This document shows positions 54,390 through 64,000 of a stretch of DNA of 64,000 nucleotides, one piece after another. A program made the translations under genes and the position numbers. The stretch's first letter is position 1; the number at the start of each line of letters is the position of its first letter. The notes below the pieces were generated by a model. That model did not search any database and was not told the origin of the DNA. It worked only from the letters and a program-made list of their open reading frames with translations. The DNA comes from Diphasiastrum complanatum (lineage: Eukaryota > Streptophyta > Lycopodiopsida > Lycopodiales > Lycopodiaceae), in the NCBI GenBank assembly GCA_029204225.1, contig CM055109.1:35722496-35786495 (forward strand), written 5' to 3'.

Positions 54390-57343
54390 TTTGCATTGAA
54401 CAATAGTTTATCACTCCTTATTCACTTCAATCTAATAGCTTAGCCGAGAGGAAGAATTGTATCCTTGTCGAGTCAACTAAATATATGCTAGCGCATTGCC
54501 AAAGAGCTTCTAGGCTGAAGCTGTCTCCACTACAGCTTACATCTAGAACAGATGTTCGACAACGGCCCTCTTAAGCAAAACACCACATGAGTTTTGGACA
54601 GGCTCTAAGCTTTCAATGAAAATCCTTCAAGTATTCGGATGCATCGCCTATGCACAGATCCCAAAGGAGATGAGGAAGAAATTTGACTTCCAAGGTCCAA
54701 GACAATTCTCATCGAATACACTTCATCTAACAACACTTGGAAGCTGTACGACCTCGATACCCAGTAGATTTTGTTCAACTGAGATACATTCTTTATCGAA
54801 GATCAATTTATCGACTTCAAAGGCAAAGACATTGTTTCAAGTGAACCTTCAATGCTTGTCATCGATACGATAATCCGAACCTCATGCTCAAGCATGCCCA
54901 TTGTCAATCCATTGCACGATAGCTGAGTTAGACGAAGATGTTACTACTTCTCAGCAATGACAAATCCAAGGATTGGATCATCAGCTAACATTTCCTCCAA
55001 AAAGATCAAACTGAGTGCGCACACGGCCCACAAGGTATACTCATGAGTCTGCCTGTCTTCTAATGCAGGAATTGACGACTCTCAAAGAGGCACTTGGCCA
55101 ACCAGACTCCAATCTCTGGGGAGAGGCAATGGACAGAGAGTATTTCTCTCTGCTCAAGAACTAGATAGGGTCACTAGTTGAAGCTCCTGCTACTTGCAAT
55201 CTTATCGATTACAAATGGGTCTTTAAGGTCAAGTACAACACCAATGGAGCAATTGATCGAAGGAAGGCACAACTAGTAGCGCCTTTTACTTTTTCCAATC
55301 AAGACATCCTTCCTTTTGGTCATACAAGCATCTCCACCAAATTCAACCTTGAGGCCTTTACTTAGCATTTGACTCACACTAAACAAATTCTTGGTAATAG
55401 ATGGAATAAACAAGACATCCTCCAAATGAACGTTTCTATTTGTAGAGAGAGAAATAGGAATTGTGCCAATCCCTTTGATTGCACACTCACCATCATTGGC
55501 CGTCTAGATCACCCTCTTGTCATTTCCATATGCCAACAAAGAAGTGAAATACCCTTTGTGAAAAGCCATGTGTGAACTTTGTCATGCCCATGACTGGTCT
55601 CGGGTAGCGTGTCCATGCCAGGGACCGGTAGACCAACAACCCGTAAGTTAATCGTGACTGTAAGGAAATTGGGGCCCTTATGTGTACATGGTCATAATCA
55701 ATGGTTGTAGGCCTAAACACTTGATGGTGGATTTGTATGAGTCTATCAGTGAGTCATTGGGGAGCTGGATGACGTGGCCCAGATAGGCTGCAGAGGTGTC
55801 CAGTGAGGTGTCACAGTGCACTACTAGTGGTGCATGGGCCTTGAAGGGTATAAGTATACCTATTGGGCTCTCACTAGTGTATGCTTGATAGCATGACTGG
55901 TGGCAGGATGTTGCTGGTGTAATGTCTCATTCCTCTTTGAGTGATTGATCCATAGCTTGGGGTCTAGATCCATTCGATCTAGGTTTGGTTGGGTTGGTTT
56001 GTCCACCATCTTGTTCCCTTGTGTTGCTTGTGATTGGCATGCTTAGAATAGGATCCTTGGATTGAGGACTTTATATACTTGCTCTACTATCAATCCACCA
56101 AGGACCTAGATCTCCATCATTAGCAAGCATACATGAAGACATCACAAAAGCATCATCATTTGCATCTTGAACATCCAAACCATCCTCATCAAGAGTAAGA
56201 TTGCCTTGCTTGTCTCCTTGATCTCTCTACTTCTTGTAGCAATCACTTGCAAAGTGTCCTTTGATGCCATAATAGAAGCACTTGAGCTTTGATCTATCCT
56301 TCTTTTTGCCATTTGAAGAAGCATCCACTTGTTCTTGCCATTTAGACCACTTACTTTTGATTTTGCCCTTTGTGAACATAGCCTCCTCTTGAAGTGTCGA
56401 TGTAGATCCACCTCTTACTTGAAGCCTATATTCTTCATTGATCAAGATCTCTTGAAGATCCATCAAACTTGGCAAAGTCTTTTGAATAGCAATACTTTGA
56501 ACAATGTTAGCATGAGCATCCAACAATCCATTAAGAATAAATTGAGCAAGCTCTCTTTCCTTAATGCTCTCATCAATGCAAGACAACTCATCATTCAATG
56601 ATTTCATCCTCAAAATAAAAGTACTTGGACTTTTTTCATTCTTTTGCAAACAAGAAAATATTTGTCTTCTTAGAGTCAGCACTCTAGAAGTAGACTTGGA
56701 TTCATAAAGCTTCTTCAGTGATTCCCAAGCATCCTTAGATGAAGTTCACTTACCAACTTCCTTGAGAAGCTCATTGATAACATTCATCTTGATAATGTGT
56801 AGAGCCCTTTGAGTCCTTGATGAGGGCCCTTCCTCTCGATAGGGTGAAGGCCCAAAGCTAGACACAACACAAAAGCGGTCACAAGGGCGAGCCCTTCAAC
56901 AATGTATTGTCATGATTTATTTTGGGTCTTTTTTTCTCTAGGATACTTTTGGGAATAAACGTCTTCTCCATAACGTAAAATCAACTTTCACATTTTTACA
57001 AAGAAAATGGACCAGCCTCACATAACGTAATCTGTGGGGCAAATTATGTTTAAACTGAATTCACGAAGAGGAAGGGCCAGCTCCTCGACCCTTCCGCCCG
57101 CGACTGGCTGTGCGCCCTCAGGCCTCCGCCCTCAAGAGCAAGCCTTCCAAGGCAAAAGGGCCTCGGAGCTGGCCCTCCTCCCCCCCCCCCCCCCCCCATC
57201 ACACCTTCCATTATGAAGGTTTATTTCTACGTGTTGTTTTTTTATGGAGAAGTTTATTTGCATGGACAAGCCTTCTGTCTAGAATGTCAAATACTCCAAA
57301 CACAAATTCATCCAAAACTTTCTTATATTATTGTGGCCAAAAA
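54390..57343. repeat. Tandem duplication, second 2954-bp unit
   Basis: The second direct copy, 10 bases shorter in its poly-C tract and otherwise indistinguishable by eye. It contains a repeat of the copia integrase/RT remnant (54390-55281), the minus-strand copia Gag-protease piece (55282-56810) with its solo LTR (55580-56075), and the left arm start at 56811. After 57347 the sequence continues uniquely. Confidence 0.95.
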
Positions 57344-57918
57344 TTTGTTTCCAAAAAGAGACAATACGAACTAGATCACGAGTATTTCTTGGTATATTAT
57401 GAAAATCAAGACTCGTCCTCTTTTTTGCCACCATGAAAATTATCAACATGATGAGAGGGCGAGCATGATTTCTATAATATGCTAAGAAACACTCATTGTT
57501 AAACTTACTATGTCACACAATTTTGCACAAAAGCTACACCCAAAGAGAGGTCAAAAGACTCCATCCAAGAGAGCTTCATTTTTCCAATTTTTATCTAAGA
57601 GAATTCCATATTCTCGAATTTCATTTTAAAAGACTTCATAATTTCCATCCCTTGGGGCTCCATGTTTTTAGAACTGAAAATTACAACCAATGAGAATTGC
57701 AAGAAAAATTTTAAGATTGAATATTATTGTGGACAATGAGAGTTTCCAAATACAATCTCCACCATCCAATTATGTAAGATTCAAAGTAGCACCTTTTAAT
57801 ATGTAGTCTATGATAGATTATGCAAATCTCGAATTCATGTTAGACATAAAGCCTATGTTAAATGTAGGCAAAAATCCTACATTCATGTTTGTGTGAGAAG
57901 TTATGCATCATATGTGAT

Positions 57919-58951
57919 AGAGCATGATCCCACAAAATGGTAGCACATGGCATGCTACTCTTTTTATGCCACTACATGATTTTTGAAGAATAAGAATTGT
58001 GGTTTGATGCATACTTAAAACTTTGACTATCCATCAAATTTTAAATAGGTTCATCACAAAATACTTTGTTACTCTATAAATATAGGTTTACTTATATTTA
58101 AAAAAAAGTGTTATTGACGTTGTAAAAGCTAGCATGCCGACGTGCTAGCTTGCAAATTTTTTATTTTAAAAAAATGAAGTTTTTTTGAAAAACCTTTTGA
58201 AATAATAAATTTCTTTTTGGAGCTGATTTGACTAGCATGCCAGTGTGCTAGCTGAGTAAATTATAAAATAGAAAAGCTATTTTGACACATTTGAGAATCA
58301 AATTCTGAGTACAAACATTAGAAAATATTTTTTTCAACCTCCAAACATAGTAAGCCGACGTGCTAAGTAAAACAACTAAATTTTTATTTTGCAACCTTTA
58401 AATATAATATAGCATGTCGGCGTACTATACGAAATGAGAAAAAAAAAATTTGTCGCCTCCAAATCTAGCACGCCGGTGTGCATGGCGAGACCAAAAAGAA
58501 AAAACATTGTAGTCTCCAAACCCAGCACGCCAGCGTGCTGCCTTTGGAGGCTGCAAAAAAACAAATTAATTTTAATTTTTTTTTACTTTGTGACATTTTT
58601 AACTATGTACCAAACCACATTCTTAATAATAAACATTGAAGTTGTAGCATAAAAAGCTAGCACACCATGCATGTGCTATCTTTTTGTTGAATCATGGCAA
58701 AAAAGAAACTTGCAACAAATTTACTCGCAAAATGCCAAGGCCCGAGCTTACCGGTGAGTTTGTGTTGTTTCATTTTTTGGATAATTTGAATACGTTACCT
58801 AATATAGTAAAAAAGTCAAATGTAATTTCTCACTTTCATTTTGCTCCTAGCAATGTTGTATTTTTATAATTTATTTTTTATCACATGATACACTAGAAAT
58901 TAGTTAATATGAAAGAGCCAAATGCAAGTAATTAAAATTTCCAATTCTAGG
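57919..58951. repeat. Field of seven imperfect palindromes near AGCATGCCGACGTGCTAG
   Basis: Cores at 58136, 58239, 58354, 58416, 58472, 58529 and about 58665. The middle four lie 56-62 bases apart and share a CTCCAAA lead-in, so they are a tandem array of a roughly 57-bp unit; the outer ones are more widely spaced. A plus-strand frame (58434-58652) repeats KSSTPVCMARPK/KPSTPACC. No gene is supported in the rest of the interval. Confidence 0.7.
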
Positions 58952-59510
58952 TGTTACTTTCACTCCTACTCACCTAAATTCAATTCTTGAGCACCAGTAT
59001 ACTGTGTAAATATTCTCTCTGTACAATAGCATGCAGTCTTACTCACACAAGTCAAATAGTCTGTGCAAATATATCGACTTGAAGCAGAAGCAAGATTGAC
59101 TTTATCGACATCGACTTCACCGACTTCATCATCTCGACTTCATCGACATCCCTACATTGACTCTATCGATATTTTCTCAAGGGCAAATAGTCGACTCGAC
59201 TTGTCCAACACCTTCAACAATTGTCGACTATCACTAGTCAAAATGGAACTCTTCCTCTGCCCTGTCCGACACAGACTATGTCACAATTCATCTCGGTACT
59301 TTGCAGTAATTGCACTACTTCAGGCCCCTTGCTCACGCAATTATTATAACGGATGCATGTATATATACATCACACACTATTGACAGCGAGTGAATGAGTG
59401 AATGAGATACATACTTATATGAATGAATGTAATCCAAGTCAATTAGTAGAAGCGTGAATTTGAGTTCCTCTATGCAATCATTCTGCATCATTCATACAAA
59501 GAATCCAACA
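58952..59510 (+). mobile_element. Copia 5' LTR (probable)
   Basis: Ends AATCCAACA at 59510, followed after three bases by the primer-binding site TGGTATCAGAGCC (59514-59526). TGTTACTTTCAC at 58952 is the likely start (559 bp, TGTT...AACA). It contains repeated TCGACTTCATCGAC words. The other LTR is missing. Confidence 0.6.
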
Positions 59511-59579
59511 GAGTGGTATCAGAGCCATCGTTTCAAACTGTTATGAGTATTCAAAACTATTTTATAATTTCTTAGATCA

Positions 59580-60665
59580 TTCATCACGGAATGTACATCT
59601 TCCTCTTGATCAATAAGCTCAACGGTGATGACTTCCACATGTGGAAATTCTAAATAAACTTTGGGAATACGTGAGCGGTTCAATAGCCAAGCCGGCACAC
59701 CACAGCAGAGAGGAAGAACTGAATAATACTCAATGCAACACGATCAATGATGTCAAATGCTCAACTATCCAAAATTTTTTGGGCTGAAGCAATTTCAACA
59801 GCTTGTTATCTACAAAACTACTCAAGCACTAAAGCAGTCGACTCAAGGACTCCATTCGAAGTCTTTTATGGATACAAACCAAGTCTTAAGCACCTCCGAG
59901 TGTTTAATGTCTTTGTTATGTATAGATTTTGTCTAACCTAAGAAAGAAGCTCGATCATGTCAACTGTAGGAGTATCTTCATCGGATACTCGACATTACAC
60001 AAAGCCTATCGAATTTACGATGTCGAATCAGGCCGGTCGAGACGTCGTCTTCCTCGAAGATAGATTTTATGACTTCAAGCAGAAGCAGCCAATGCAAGAG
60101 TTTGTTCCAACGACTCCCATCACCATCGACAAGCCTCGACCTACAACTGTTCTGACAATCAAAGATACCCATGTCACACAACAAGGAGAATCATCATCTC
60201 AGCAGCCGACTATAGTTCAAAGGTCTGCTTGACATCGACAAGAGCTTGATCCTTACATCCCTTTGACATTCATCAGTTATGATGAACTTGTCTCGATAGC
60301 AGAAGCACTGTCGAGTTCGAATGCAAACAACTAGCATATTGCCATGACTGTTGAGTATAATTCATTGATGAAGACTAAGACCTAGAGTCTGGTTGAAGCT
60401 CCTCATGATGCAAAGATTATCAACACTAAGTGGACCTTCAAGTTGAAGCTCAATCCAGGTGGCTCGACAACCAAATGAAAAGCTCAACAAGAATATGAAC
60501 AAACCTATGGAATTGACTACACAGAGACTTTTAGTCCAGTCGTAAGACTTCAGTCAATTCGATCTTATTTGCTATCGCAGTTGTCGAAAATTTGGAAGTT
60601 CACCAGATGGATATTTACATCTATCAACCTCAAGGTTACGTGCTTCAAGGCCAAGAACACAAGGT
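59580..60665 (+). pseudogene. Copia pol remnants, internally deleted
   Basis: A Gag start (LINKLNGDDFHMWKF) is joined near 59700 to the integrase C-terminus: MMSNAQLSKIFWAEAISTAC, VDSRTPFEVFYGYKPSLKHL. It continues through GRDVVFLEDRFYDFKQKQP to the RT start: SLVEAPHDAKIINTKWTFKL, GIDYTETFSPVVRL. It stops abruptly at about 60665 against the right inverted arm. An internal deletion removed protease and most of the integrase; stops are frequent. Confidence 0.82.
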
Positions 60666-60923
60666 ATGTAAGCATAACTTCTCACACAAGCATGAATGTA
60701 GGATTGTTGCCTACATTTAACATAGGCTTGATGCCTAACATGAATTTGAGATTTGCATAATCTATCATAGAATACATATTAAAAGGTGCTAGTTCGAATC
60801 TTACATAATTGGATGGTGGAGATTGTATTTTGGGGACCCTCATTGTCCACAATAATATTCAATCTTGAAATTTTCCTTGCAATTCTCATTGGTTGTAATC
60901 TTAAGTTCTAAAAACATGGAGCC

Positions 60924-61403
60924 TGTTATGTCCATATCCTGTATAAGGGAATTAGAATAATTCCTGACGTGGATAGCCAGTCACTCCAGTTGTTTGTTGT
61001 TATTAGTTATGCTACGTCATTCCGGACGTGGCTATTACAAGTAATTAATAATCATATGAGGGCCCACACCTATAATTGGACATAGGAGCACTTGCTTGGT
61101 GTTTGATAATGCAAGAATAGGAGATCAATAGCTTAATATAGGTTGCATGGGGATCCTAAGAGGAATATTCTCTCCTCTTGGAGAGAATACATACCATGGA
61201 AACTCGCCCATCTCCCTATTGAAATTGCAGATTCTTGAGCCAAGTTTTCTCTCCTCTTGTATTCATTCATTGTGGCTTGGGGGTGAATTGGTTAGGGTAT
61301 TAACTAGCCTCTTCGTGTTGGTTGGGTGGTTTATGCTCCACAGGTGTCCTTTTGGTTTGCATGCGTCAGGATTCTTGAAGATCTTCACTTGGCGATCGTT
61401 ATA
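60924..61403. mobile_element. Solo LTR-like insertion with GAGCC target duplication
   Basis: 480 bp, starting TGTTATGTCC and ending GATCGTTATA, flanked by GAGCC at 60919-60923 and 61404-61408. The left inverted arm has the empty site (CATGGAGCCCCAAGGG on its minus strand near 57660), which confirms insertion and duplication exactly. Termini resemble those of the insert at 52616-53111. The 85-codon frame at 61147-61404 inside it is unlikely to be coding. Confidence 0.85.
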
Positions 61404-61520
61404 GAGCCCCAAGGGATGGAAATTATGAAGTCTTTTAAAATGAAATTCGAGAATATGGAATTCTTTTAGATGAAAATTGGAAACATGAAGCTCTCTTGGA
61501 TGGAGTCTTTTGACCTCTCA

Positions 61521-61680
61521 TTGGGTGTAGCTTTTGTGCAAAATTGTGTGACATAGTAAGTTTGACAATGAGTGTTTCTTAGCATATTATAGAAATCTCT
61601 TTGGGTGTAGCTTTTGTGCAAAATTGTGTGACAGAGTAAGTTTAACAATGAGTGTTTCTTAGCATATTATAGAAATCATG
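61521..61680. repeat. 80-bp tandem duplication in the right arm
   Basis: TTGGGTGTAGCTTTTGTGCA and the following 60 bases occur at 61521 and 61601 with two or three differences. The left arm has one copy only, so the duplication arose in this arm. Confidence 0.9.
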
Positions 61681-62089
61681 CTCGCCCTCTCGTCTTGTTG
61701 ATAATTTTCATGGTGGCAAAAAAGAGGACGAGTCTTAATTTTCATAATATACCAAGAAATACTCGTGATCTAGTTCGTATTGTCTCTTTTTGGAAACAAC
61801 TTTTTGGCCACAATAATATAAGAAAATTTTGGATGAATGTGTTTGGAGTGTTTGGCCGATTTTAATGACATTCTACATAGAAGGCTTGTCCATGCAAAAA
61901 AAGTTCTCCATAAAAAAACAACACGTAAGAAAAAAAACCTTCATAATCGAAGGTGTGATGGGGAAAGGTCCGCCGCTCCGAGGCGCACAGCCTTCCGCGG
62001 GCGGAAGGGTCGAGGAGCCGGCCCTTCCTCTGCGTGAATTCAGTTTTAACATGTTTTTTTCTTTTTTTTGAGGTACATTATTTTTACGT

Positions 62090-62114
62090 GCACCTTCCGG
62101 CATTCGGAAGGTGC
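62090..62114. repeat. GC-rich hairpin in the right arm
   Basis: GCACCTTCCG and CGGAAGGTGC pair perfectly over ten bases around a GCATT loop. The surrounding roughly 80 bases are absent from the left arm. Confidence 0.8.
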
Positions 62115-62474
62115 CTATAAAAAAAAATTGTCATAAAAAAAATTTGCCCCACAGATTACGTTCTGTGAGGCCGGTCCATTTTCTTTGTAAAAATGTGAAA
62201 ACTGATTTAACGTTATGGAGAAGACGTTCGTTCCCAAAAATATCCATGAGAAAAAAAGACCAAAATAAATCCTGACAATACATTGTTGACCCTTGTGACT
62301 GCTTTGTGTTGTGTCTAGCTTTGGGCCTTCACCCTATCGAGAGGAAGGGCCCTCATCAAGGACTCTATAAAGATTATCATACCTAGCTATCAAGTGAGGT
62401 GTGTACAATAAGTACTCGACTCCCTTCAGATTTGAGGATGTGTGTATTCTTTATTGCCATCAAGGACATGCGTA

Positions 62475-62686
62475 GGGACCCATGCCCATCCAATGGTATA
62501 GAATACTTCATCAAGGTGGTCATCCACATGAATGGAATCATATGCAATGTTGGATGAGCATGGGGCCCCTGAGATTTCATGATAGGCTTAGAAAGGGTCT
62601 CACCCTCATCCAACGGTGGAGAAAACTCTATCAAGGTGTACATCCACCTCGACCGAGTCTCGTGTGGACTTGGATGAGGGTGGGGT
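62475..62686. repeat. Two fold-back units in tandem
   Basis: Unit 1 has arms at 62475-62493 (GGGACCCATGCCCATCCAA) and 62550-62568 (TTGGATGAGCATGGGGCCC). Unit 2 has arms at 62595-62613 (GGGTCTCACCCTCATCCAA) and 62670-62686. The offset is 120 bases and the interior is diverged. The arms are GC-rich compared with the surroundings. Confidence 0.7.
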
Positions 62687-64000
62687 CGAGCACGCGCAGC
62701 ACCCTCGGTACTCAGAGATAAGGTCGGTCACTCAGAGATAAAGGGTCCTCCCAAAATTTCACACTACACACATGCCCTAACAACATGCACAAATGGAGTG
62801 CTACACAAACACTCTAGAGAGACGTGGAGGGCAGAGAGAGGCCAATATTAAGGGAGATGTTGCGTCTCTAAGGATGCGGGGGCCCCCTTCTCTTCCAAGG
62901 TTGGCACCTCTCTCTCGTCTCTTCTCTCTTCTCTCGCCGTCTCTCTTCCCTTTTCTCTGATCTCTATTTTTGGTGCCGCTTTTGTTGTAAGATCGAAGAG
63001 CACATGCTGGATCCTACCCATTTCTAGGTCACCGCCTTGGATTCTTCGCCACTTTCTCAATGCGCCGCGCTCCAATCCGCCGGGGTATATAGTCCCTAAT
63101 GTGAGATTTGTGTTGGAGTTTGCAAATCACAGCGCTCTGCTCCTCGTAGATTTCAAGTATGTTTTTGGGTTGGATGCCATTGGATGATGATTTTGCATCC
63201 GGAACGTCTTGGATTGGTGTTTCTGGTGATTTGTCAAGCCTGGTCTGTTGAGCATGCAATTTTTATATAGTTTCTGGCTGTTTTGCAAATCTTAGGTTAT
63301 GGTATTGTAGGCCCCAGACATACACTCTTTGGAACTTGTGCCGGATGGGAAATACTTTGAGGTTGATATTTTTCTGCTTTAAGGTCTTGTAACGGGATGA
63401 TAAAGTTTGTTGGTCGTTCTATGGAAGGCTCCGTCGTAAAGATTGGATGAAAAGTTTGTATTTATTCGGTTGACACTTGGGGGTGTGCGAACTGGTTCGT
63501 GCTTTGCTTTTGTTCCAGAATAAAACAGCAGCCCTAACAAGCCGTGCGATTCAGAATCAGAAGGAAATCCTTTTTCTCAAATTTTCATCGGTATGCTGCC
63601 TCACCTGTGATTTTTGAGGGGAATCTAGATTATTTCCAAGTTTTCTTGAATCCTAGTATAATAGAAGGCCATCAATAGAGATTTTATTTCTCAATCTCTT
63701 TAAAACCTATGGCAACAGCAGATAAGGAATGGAGAAAGCGTATACCTATTATTGTATATAAGGAAATGATTTTTTTTTTTAAAAATCTTCTTTGTAAACC
63801 TATTACAATAGAAGCTGTGTTTATAACGTATGTTAAAAAGGTTATCATCTGACAAATTTGATCATTTTACTGTGATAATAAGTTTCGTGGTTGCATATTG
63901 TCTGTTTGAGTTTTGACCTCTTACTATCACGGTATGTGATTGTCACTGTGTGTGCACCTCTGCGTGTGCATATATCGAGGATTACAATGATAATCTGAAA
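62687..64000 (+). other. Possible 5' end of a gene: pyrimidine-rich leader and leader intron
   Basis: 62905-62960 is a CT-rich stretch (TCTCTCTCGTCTCTTCTCTC and following) of the kind common in plant 5' leaders. A short open stretch follows, including SNPPGYIVPNVRFVLEFANH, and reaches GATTTCAAGTATGT, a possible exon/intron border near 63160. No coding frame is supported beyond this to 64000. A TATATAG lies at 63086. Base composition here is less AT-rich than in the flanking transposons. Without the downstream exons nothing firmer can be said. Confidence 0.25.

Larger units (their letters stand above)
56811..62365. mobile_element. Element or pair of elements with roughly 1.1-kb inverted arms
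   Basis: The left arm (56811 to about 57918) and right arm (about 60666 to 62365) are inverted copies. Both outer ends are GAGTCCTTGATGAGGGCCC, followed by TTCCTCTCGATAGGG. Shared inner landmarks include TAACGT, the GC-rich block around CTTCCGCCCGCG, and TAGCATATTATAGAAATC. The right arm also has a solo LTR, an 80-bp tandem duplication and a GC hairpin. No matching target duplication was found outside, so this is either one long-TIR element (Mutator-like or Foldback in style) or two copies in inverted orientation. No transposase was found inside. Confidence 0.65.

Noticed and set aside
54070-54399. 109-codon frame through the poly-C tract as a gene
   Set aside because: It lies in the left arm of a repeat element, and the frame in the second unit changes with poly-C length.

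Overview
This is a repeat-dominated window from the nuclear genome of a land plant. One host-type gene is clear: an intronless OVATE family protein (OFP, minus strand, 7733-9514). Almost everything else is transposable-element sequence in several nested layers: Ty1/copia, a Ty3/gypsy chromovirus, CACTA/EnSpm, a Helitron-type fragment, a SINE-like insertion, solo LTRs, a long-inverted-repeat element and tandem satellites. No rRNA, tRNA or CRISPR array was seen. The species cannot be fixed from the sequence; a large, retroelement-rich genome fits best.

Layout. 1-1932: copia gag start, leader and 5' LTR on the minus strand. 3.6-4.3 kb: Helitron-like N-domain fragment. 6.0-6.1 kb: SINE-like insertion. 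7.7-9.5 kb: OFP. 13.8-21.9 kb: a nest in which two ends of a plus-strand copia (14.96-15.42 and 21.06-21.88 kb) enclose a palindromic satellite, a copia gag-protease piece, a decayed CACTA transposase and a minus-strand copia integrase. 22139-27823: chromovirus with both LTRs and a TTTCT target duplication. 30115-33555: internally deleted copia with both LTRs and an ATCAG duplication, inserted in the leader of another copia that resumes at 33.6-35.1 kb. 35.2-37.65 kb: further copia pieces.

38.0-43.7 kb is the most unusual part. On the minus strand a decayed gene encodes a divergent histone H3: an N-terminus beginning MGRTKQTAR, a proline-rich AT-hook-like tail and an alignable H3 core with IHAKR-TIMPKD. 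It is followed by a Ser/Pro-rich linker and a spliced Ulp1-like (C48) cysteine-protease domain. Facing away on the plus strand lies an acidic ORF of unknown function. The roughly 1.9 kb between them holds most of at least 20 copies, in both orientations, of a motif near AATATCGGATCAACGCGC, plus two copies of a 77-nt hairpin. This looks like a mobile element carrying its own histone variant and a SUMO-protease-like domain.

43742-48999: a copia with one intact and one truncated LTR, in which most of the reverse transcriptase is replaced by about 0.8 kb of unrelated sequence; the plus-strand relative near 21.1 kb carries part of the same sequence. 49.0-52.3 kb: an unassigned ORF and a decayed plus-strand copia. 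51426-57343: two direct copies of a 2964-bp unit, apparently identical except for poly-C length. 56811-62365: long inverted arms around a palindromic repeat field and a truncated copia, with a solo LTR in one arm. 62.4-64 kb: paired fold-back repeats, then a pyrimidine-rich stretch that may be the 5' end of another gene.
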